A DNA stretch of 64,000 nt. Origin: Neckera pumila (taxonomy: Eukaryota > Streptophyta > Bryopsida > Hypnales > Neckeraceae). Position 1 is the stretch's first letter; each line of letters opens with the position of its first letter. Positions 57,279 through 64,000 of this stretch are shown in pieces. A model generated the notes under the pieces. That model was not told the origin of the DNA. It saw nothing but the letters and a program-made list of their open reading frames with translations, and did no database searches. The DNA lies in assembly GCA_963969595.1 (NCBI GenBank), contig OZ018418.1, positions 4,779,001-4,843,000 of the forward strand, given 5' to 3'. A program made the position numbers and the translations under genes.

Positions 57279-58639
57279 AAAGTTGCCTCTTTGCAAGCAA
57301 TCAACTTGCAATGGTGGTAATGTCTCTAGCTCAGTTTCCGAATAACTTATACTTTGTTACAAATACTATAAAAATTTGTAAATTTTGGTGCTTCCACAAA
57401 GTCACATTTTGTAGTGGTCGTGCATTCATTGATTTAATAAAATACATTCTATGGTTATTTTTATTAAATATCTATGTACTTTATAATTACCACAGGATAT
57501 TTGGGAATTTTGGTACCACATGCGTGCTATGTGTGAAATTGTATTGCCTAATTATAATTTATAGAGATCAAATTCTCTTCAATTTATAAATTGTAGTGCT
57601 TCTAAATACTCCCATTTCGGTGGAAAACTTCCATTTTAATGAATATGGTGTTCTTGTTGTGTCCTCTCAAACTTGTAACAAAGAAACTTTTAATTCAAAT
57701 TCAAAATAGCCTCAGGCCACCTATGGCTAAGCTGTTGTTCATTTTTTCTTTTGCAATGAAATTTTGTTTTATTTTAGCCCCCCAAAAGACCCATCAGTAA
57801 TTATAGCTAAAAGTTTAAGTTAACAAGCTTTTTTTATTGCTATAGTAAAGATCCAATGGTTATGTATGGGACTTTACGCATTAAACAATCATACATTTCA
57901 TAATTCAATAAAAAAATTCTAAATGAAAGACTTTTGATCTATAAGTATGGAAGTCAACAGAGAACAAACAGAATCATATGAACGTATTTCTAATATCTGA
58001 ATATGAATTAATTCTTTGAAATCAATGCACTTTGACTATTTGTGGGTGGTTGAACATGTCATTATGTCATTCTTGAAAACATTGTAGGTCATGCAATTAG
58101 TCACCTTCATTTTATAATTGATTGTACGTGGTATACATTTACATTGTTATTTGATTATGATGATTATACATAATTGTTATTTAAAACACAATCCAAAGAT
58201 TTGGAATAGTGATAGATAATATTATGGACATTCAAGATACTATTCTCAACAAGGCAAATTTAAAATAAACCACTATGATCTCTAGTTAGTACCAAAATTG
58301 CCTACTTCTTGATTATAGACTTCATCTGTATATGTAATTAGTACAAGAATAATTCTACACTAAAGTTATTTGTGGCAATAGAATTCATAATAAAGGAGAC
58401 CTTTATTTAATTTAAAAAACTCTACACAATTTGTAGACAAAATAACCCACAAAACACTTGTAAAATAATAAAATTCCGACTAAGAATTTTATATATTCAA
58501 GCATTAAGAAACTATGCTGGTTCTTCTGCAACTTTCTCTAGAAATTTATTGCGAAACCTAGAGAAGACACAGCCATAAAGTACTAGATATCATTGACCCA
58601 TATCATTCTATAAATCGTACTCCATCTATTAAACATTGG
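57279..58639. other. No recognised gene
   Basis: AT-rich; a 92-codon plus-strand frame (57311-57589) is rich in aromatic and hydrophobic residues without a recognisable domain. Confidence 0.45.
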
Positions 58640-60070
58640 TATGAAAAAAAAATGTAGAAGTTTTAAATACTCCGCTCATGAAGTTAAGATTCACGAGTGA
58701 AAAATAACCATGCTACTTTTCCTAAAATTGACCACGTAACTTAAAAATGGGACTCCGATCCTGCGGTTCAAAGAAACCTCTTTTCATTTGCCCTATTCAA
58801 TATAGTACATGTCGGCATGATAAAAAAAGGAAGAAGTTGTAAACACTCCGCTCATGGAGTTACAATTCACGAGCGTAAAAAGTCCATGCTAGTTTTCTCA
58901 AAATTGACCACGTAACTAAGAAATGGGACCTTGGTCTTGTGGTTCAAAGAAACCTCATTCCATAAGTCCTATCAAAATACTATACGTTGGTAGGAAAAAA
59001 AAATGTAGAAATTGTAAATACTCCACTCATGAAGTTAAGATTCACGAGCGGAAAAAGTCCATGCTACTTTTTCCAGAATTGACTATGCACTACATGGGAA
59101 ACTGTGTCTTAATCAACAAAATATTGACAAAATTCCGTCAATTGCTCTGTCAGTGGGAACGTGTAGGTTTGCCCAAGTAATTGACATAACACTATCAATT
59201 GTATATTTGATTTTGACCACATAACTAAGAAATCGACCACGTAACTAAGAAATGGGACCCTAGTCTTACGAATCAAAGAAACCTCATTCCATAAGCCCTA
59301 CTCAAGATATTATGCTCAAGATACTTTGCTCATGAAGTTCAGATTCACAAGAAAAAAAGTCCATGCTACTTTCTCAAAAATTGACCATATAACTAAGAAA
59401 TGAAATCGTGGTCCTACGGTTCAAAGAAACCTCTTTTCATAAGCCCTATTCAAAATACTACACGCTGGTATGAAAAAAACATATGCAGAAGTTGTAAATA
59501 CTCCGCTTATGAAGTTAAGATTAAAGAAAAAAAATTCCCTGCTACTTTTTCAAAAATTGATTACGTAAATAAGAAATGAAATCCCGATCCTGCAGTTCAA
59601 AGAAACCCCTTTTCATAAGCCCTTTTCAAAATAGTACAAGTTGGTACGAAAAAAAATTGTAGAAGTCGTAAATACTCCACTTATAAAGTGAAGATTCACG
59701 AGCAGAAAAAGTCCATGCTACTTTTCTTAATATTGACCACGTAACCAAGTAAAGGGACCTCTATCCTGTAGTTCAAAGAAACCTCATTCCATAAGTCTTA
59801 CATAAAATACTACACGCTAGTAGAAAAAATAAAGTTATAGAAGTTGTAAATACTCTGCTCATGAAGTGAAGATTCACAACCAAAAAAAAGTCCATGCTAC
59901 TTTTCTCCGAATTGACCATGCACTACAAGAGAAATTGTGTCTTAATCAACAAAATATTGACAAAATTCCGTCAATTGCTTTGTCAATGGAAACGTGTAGG
60001 TTTGCACAAGTAATTGACATAACACTGTCAATTATTTATTTGATTTTGACTAAGTTTTTGTCAACTTGGA
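58640..60070 (+). repeat. ~176-bp satellite array, related to the 7.3-kb array
   Basis: (C/G)TTCAAAGAAACC recurs near 58761, 58936, 59266, 59413, 59589 and 59765, mostly 175-176 bp apart. Units also carry GAAAAAAAAATGTAGAAG, TTGTAAATACTCC, CTCATGAAGTTAAGATTCAC and TTGACCACGTAACTAAGAAA. A 140-bp insert-like segment (AATCAACAAAATATTGACAA ... ATTGACATAACACT) occurs twice, at about 59090 and 59928, in place of part of a unit. CTG-AGTT-AAAGAA and AAAAAAAATGTA-AAG-TTGTAAATA are shared with the left satellite in the same orientation. Confidence 0.9.
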
Positions 60071-60539
60071 GTCCATGGAATGATGGCTTGTAAATGGGCC
60101 CTTTACCATGTGGTGCACAATGAAAATTACACCAATCAATGGCGTCATAATTTTGTGCAAAAGAAGTGGTTCTTACTTGCTTCATGTCATTTGCAGGGCT
60201 GTAGTACTAACAAGTGCATGCCAATTGAAGAGAATAAGAATATATTAATACATTAATGGCAATTTAATGGAGTACTTCAATGTAATAATGAAATGTTTTA
60301 AAAAGGAAAAGTAGCCCAATTGAAACATGACATTGCAATTGACGAGCATAAAAAAGGGTCTATGAACTTCCAAAATGCACATCTTATATATTAATTGCAG
60401 ATATTATATAGCCTTTTAATAGGAGGGAATTTAGTCTACTTCAACTTTGTTTTCTAAGCCTTCATCTTCTTCAATAATCCACCTCAATCCACACTAAAGA
60501 CAGTCAAACAATCAAACACTAGCCCAAGTAGACTCCACA
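60071..60539. other. No recognised gene
   Basis: AT-rich spacer between the satellite and the POLD1 pseudogene. A further POLD1 exon might be hidden near 60430-60540 but I could not read one. Confidence 0.4.
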
Positions 60540-61453
60540 AAGCTCTCCCCAAAAGTGTACAGATACTGAGTTCAATGACTAAGATCTAAGTTTGTAATCC
60601 CTTTGTATGGGATGCGTACAACATTTTCAATATGAGAAAGAAGAAAAGTAATTAAAAATCACCAGTTTGCAGATAAAAGTCAGATAGCGTATCAAAGTAA
60701 TTAGTAAATAAGAGCTAATACCAAACAATAGATAGACATGTGAAAGAGTACCTGCCTAAGATCAAATTGAACTTGTTCCTCAATAATCCCTTCTTTCTTC
60801 TCTGATCCCATATTGTCTGCAATAACAACCATCAAGAACAAAATATGATGGGACATCAAGGTGATTCTACATTAGAAACCTAAGGACAGCTCAATAAGAT
60901 ATTAACAATTAAGCCTCTATTGGAAGAGCAAATATAGATATTCTTTGCGTGATAAATATTAACTAGGCCAATCGATCATACCTTGATGAAAAGGATGCAT
61001 CCCTCATACAAACTCAAATATTTTTAATGCGATCAAATATGGAAAACTCAATGACGCTCAATTTTTGTGCCCTCTACCAAAACAACAACAAATAGCAACA
61101 AGCTTGAGGTCTAGAGACAATAACGCAAGAAGAGCAGTACAAAAGACCTGAAAAGAATAATACAAATGGATACAAAACTTGCAGAAACAACTCAATCACA
61201 CAAGGAAAAGGCTGCGTGATTATTGTGATCAAAAGAATTTTCAAGGAGAATGCGCACAAGGGTTGATTGTCTCCACAAGAACTTGAATAAAGGGAACCAA
61301 TCAAAAAGCGTCAATGACTGTTATCAAGAAGCGGCAAGGAAGGAGTTTGTTTGAAAGTGCATGGATGCGTCTCTTACCTCAATAAAAGGATAGGTCAAAT
61401 TTGCATATATTGTATCCAATGATAATATCAGGATGGACTTCTGCGACAAACTC
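60540..61453 (-). pseudogene. POLD1: DNA polymerase delta catalytic subunit (POLD1) pseudogene, four exons
   Basis: Four exons of the exonuclease domain lie in order on the minus strand. Exon a (61453-61378): FVAEVHPDIIIGYNICKFDL, which contains the family-B polymerase Exo II motif NxxxFD, then a 2-nt loss before IE. Exon b (61073-60982): RAQKLSVIEFSIFDRIKN, one TGA, VCMRDASFSSR. Exon c (60816-60752): RQYGIRE, an indel, then EGIIEEQVQFDLRQ. Exon d (about 60611-60543): IQRDYKLRS, a TAG, SLNSVSVHFW. Acceptors (GGCAG, GGTAG, TGCAG) and donors (GTAAG, GTATG, GTACT) are intact where visible, so this is a genomic-copy fragment and not a retrocopy. The gene normally codes about 1,100 residues; only about 100 are seen. 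Frame damage shows it is dead. Confidence 0.88.
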
Positions 61454-61934
61454 CTGCCAATACACCAACACTATTAATGATTTAACATTGAATACCTCAT
61501 TGCAATGTATAACTCTTCCGGCTACGCAATTCTACCAATAATTGACGACCAATTGCTGAGTCACTCAGTGACTGCAAAAGGCAGTCACTGCATAGACTCT
61601 TTGAATTAAGCACTTACTAACTATGAAATTGTACGAGAAAAGGTCCAGCATGCAAATCATACACATTGATAGAGCTGACGGTCCATGTCCCAAACCTCTA
61701 CAAATTGTAGAGATTTCACACACTCTGATCAACATCTGGAGAGGTACTTTCCGTTATTCCTGTTGAGGTTTAGAACTCATAGCAATCATTGATCTGCACA
61801 ATAGGAATATATTTGGAGCGTAGTAGATTAACTAATACCTGTCATACCTCGGTGCTTGAATATATTGAACCACAAACTGATCACAAATATGTTTTGACAG
61901 CCCATCATTAGAAAATAATGTTGTGTCACTATAC

Positions 61935-62036
61935 CTTCACCATCGTCATGTCTCGCATAAAGTCATAATCAAATCCTTTCAATTGTTGCTGAAGAATAAA
62001 TGGAAAGTCTATGAATAAAACTCCCTTCTTTGCGTC
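61935..62036 (-). other. Possible exon of unknown origin
   Basis: A 102-bp segment between a GGTTTGCAG acceptor and an AAG/GTATAG donor, open in phase 0 for 34 codons with DAKKGVLFIDFPFILQQQLK and FDYDFMRDM. It is upstream of the POLD1 exons on the same strand but I cannot match it to POLD1 or to tubulin. Confidence 0.35.
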
Positions 62037-62253
62037 CTGCAAACCATAAACACAAAATACAGTAAAATGAAACTAAATATTCAGAGAAATTTAAAACCTA
62101 AAGTCTATGTAAGACGGGATGTAAGAAAACTTAAGGCAAAATTCAAACAACTCAGACATGCTCCCACACAAAAAAGACAAGATGTGAAACATCAGGGATC
62201 AAGCATATCTAGGGATCTACTCTTCTCGAGCCCAGACATGTACAAAAGGCTCA

Positions 62254-62590
62254 CTAGTCCACAGTGCACTTTGTCTTGATGGTGGCGACCGCGGCATTCA
62301 CATCCTTCGGCACCACATCACCTCTATACATCATGCAGCACGCCATGTAATTAATCCAAAATCCGCTGATGCATATCCGGGGGGGGGGGGGGTAGATAGT
62401 GAATTCCAACTTCAACTTCTTTCCATAGTCAATCAAAAGCCTCTTTAGGAACAATAGACGTAAACAAAGGCCGGATCCGTACCTCCTCCCACAACGTTGA
62501 AGACCAAAAAGCCTTGTAGCCCGATGCAGGTGTCTGCAAGCTTTCTCACTCACGCTAGCCACAAATCCACAATCTCTTTTTCTATTGCAA
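62254..62590 (-). pseudogene. TUA: Alpha-tubulin pseudogene fragment
   Basis: Reading leftward: KEIVDLWLA, a TGA, then [20 protein letters not shown] and GGGT; a frameshift, then [20 protein letters not shown]; an internal deletion (marked by a run of G on the plus strand at 62380-62392), then [20 protein letters not shown] followed by [11 protein letters not shown] and a stop. These are unmistakable alpha-tubulin segments, including the GGGTGSG nucleotide-binding loop region (damaged) and the KYMACC...[12 protein letters not shown] segment. About 150 residues between them are missing. No introns are visible in the parts retained. Confidence 0.93.
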
Positions 62591-63430
62591 AGCAATGAAT
62601 ATATGTCAAAAAACATCAAAGCAAATTGCAGCACATCCATACAAAAACGCATACACTACTTACACCACAGAAATGCACTCTCTCCCGTATGCTGAAATCC
62701 ATGGAAAGATAACAGAGCCAACCCTAGCATGGTTCAAACAAACGGCTATGAGGCAATAGAGGCACGACTTGCGTGAACGCGTGACTCTAAAGCAAAGCCA
62801 ACATAAAGAACATGACACAATCACTGCACAATAGAAGAAAAACTCTAAGCAACAAGCAAAGCACAAGAAAATTGTAACATGGTGAAATAGCGAAGAACTG
62901 AACAAGGATGAAACAACGGAGTACTTGTTGTAGACAGAGGCAAGTGACAGTCTCCTGTGGGCTGTGGTTGGGTTCAATCACCGGTCACCACAAATTTCCG
63001 AGCTCCCAAGACCAGGTTCAAAATATTTTTATGGCACCTTTTCATGCTTTGTTCTTAAGTTGCAAATGCAAATTATAAGATTGCAAAATGGTGATAAATT
63101 CAATAACTTGTCAACCCATTACAAACTAAGGATTCTTAGTTTTCTAACTGATTCATATGGTTTATTCTTGATACTTCAAACTATTTTTAGTTTTGCACAT
63201 TTTTGCTTATTGTGGGCGCTTTATTCCCACCCTTGGAATAAAGTGTACACAAGGCTAGGTTCCGGTTTTGTCGTAGTTAAATCTCTATTGAGTGTTAATA
63301 CGTATAATCCAATTATGCCTTCCAAACAATGGATCTTTTGATGTTGTTCCTAGTGTTAGCTTTGTCCACTTCTAATTGCTATAAAATCCAAAAGATGTTA
63401 GTATTATTCAGATGGTTTTTACTATGACTG
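62591..63430. other. No recognised gene
   Basis: Open frames on both strands (62660-62977 minus, 62964-63341 plus) show no domain. The sequence directly upstream of the tubulin fragment does not match tubulin. Confidence 0.4.
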
Positions 63431-64000
63431 ATTAACAATCAAACTTTGAATTGGTATTAGCTTAGAAGCAAATAAACGGAATGGTTTAATAAGTAGGGTT
63501 TGACTTACCCTTTCCAAATGGTGAAGAAAGCTGAAGTTAATCCAAATTCCTAACGGATAATTAGGGCTGAAGTGATTTTTAATTAATCTCTTTTGGGTAA
63601 TTTTTGATAATTTCTTACCCTTACTAATAGAAGGCAAATTCAACTTGTTTCTAAACTAAATAGTTTTACCTTAGAGATGTTACTTCTATACATGTTGTGG
63701 TAAATGTAATTACTTTTGACTTCTTGATGTAAGGTACTTTACTGATGAATTTTGACCGTGTCAATTCATCAAAATTCTTACATAATTCTTTTTTACCTTA
63801 AGGTCCTAACTTTTTACTTCTTAGTTAATTAGTTTTACTGATGGATTTTGACCGTGTTGGTTCATCAAAATTCTTATGTAATTTCTTTTTACTTTCTACT
63901 TCTAATGTGAATTGGTTTTACTATCGATATTTGATTTTTATCTTATAGGTAAAATAAAAGTACTTTTGACTTCCTTGGTAAAAGTTATCTTACAATTGAA
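63431..64000 (-). repeat. Inverted copy of the 5.9-6.5 kb hairpin repeat
   Basis: GATGAATTTTGACCGTGTCA with TTCATCAAAATT (63744-63777) and a second copy at about 63840-63872 are the reverse complement of the TTTTGATGAACCG...CGGTCAAAAT hairpin at 6.0-6.45 kb. Flanking words (TTACTTTTGACTT, GGTAAAATAA) also match in inverted orientation. The repeat runs off the right edge of the window. Confidence 0.75.

Noticed and set aside
60540..61453. Functional POLD1 gene
   Set aside because: Only about 100 codons of the exonuclease region remain, with two stops, a 2-nt loss and an indel; no polymerase domain is present in the window.
62380..62392. Run of 13 G as a G-quadruplex or regulatory site
   Set aside because: It lies at the internal deletion junction of the tubulin pseudogene; a homopolymer of this length may be a slippage or assembly product.

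Overview
The window reads as nuclear DNA of a plant: AT-rich, with very little intact coding sequence and many decayed mobile elements. The evidence is two CACTA-type MITEs with 3-bp target duplications, canonical GT-AG introns, degenerate TTTAGGG telomere-like blocks, an alpha-tubulin pseudogene and a DNA polymerase delta (POLD1) pseudogene that keeps its introns. The transposon-like families, especially the VGHTHxDID (DUF7869-like) type, suggest a seed-free lineage such as a moss, lycophyte or fern. That placement is an inference. I found no intact housekeeping gene, no convincing RNA gene and no CRISPR array.

Layout. 0-1 kb: a 61-bp tandem array carrying a 19-nt dyad. 1.4-1.5 kb: a 41-bp triplet with E2F-like motifs. 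2.9-6.5 kb: non-coding repeat-rich DNA with a TATA box inside a hairpin, a 33-bp array and a 131-bp hairpin repeat that recurs inverted at 63.7 kb. 7.3-9.7 kb: a ~177-bp satellite related to the one at 58.6-60.1 kb. 11.0-11.7 kb: a CpG-rich island. 13.2-18.9 kb (+): cassette 1. 19-22.4 kb: an element very rich in CCGG with a broken Gag-like gene on the minus strand. 22.9-23.7 kb: a GC-rich unrecognised ORF pair. 25.0-27.5 kb (-): DUF7869-like copy A, bracketed by 16-nt GATC-centred dyads. 32.7-36.2 kb (-): DUF7869-like copy B. 36.4-37.7 and 48.4-49.3 kb: more 19-nt dyads. 49.5-56.2 kb (+): cassette 2. 56.8-57.3 kb: two abutting foldback elements. 60.5-62.6 kb (-): POLD1 and alpha-tubulin pseudogenes.

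The most interesting content is the pair of cassettes. They share the same order of coding modules, and several exon junctions fall at equivalent positions. The order is an upstream unknown domain, a ParB-like segment with an NGQH motif, a conserved NEIxIIT domain, a segment resembling the C-terminal half of an N6/N4 DNA methyltransferase, a charged or coiled linker, and an FCP1/NIF-type HAD phosphatase domain. Both copies carry in-frame stops, so this window holds two decayed members of what looks like one large composite, probably mobile, gene family. Arrays of dyad-symmetric motifs sit just upstream of both cassettes and around DUF7869-like copy A. They could be subterminal protein-binding sites of the kind known from Spm/CACTA elements, but this is a hypothesis. 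All reading was by eye without database searches.
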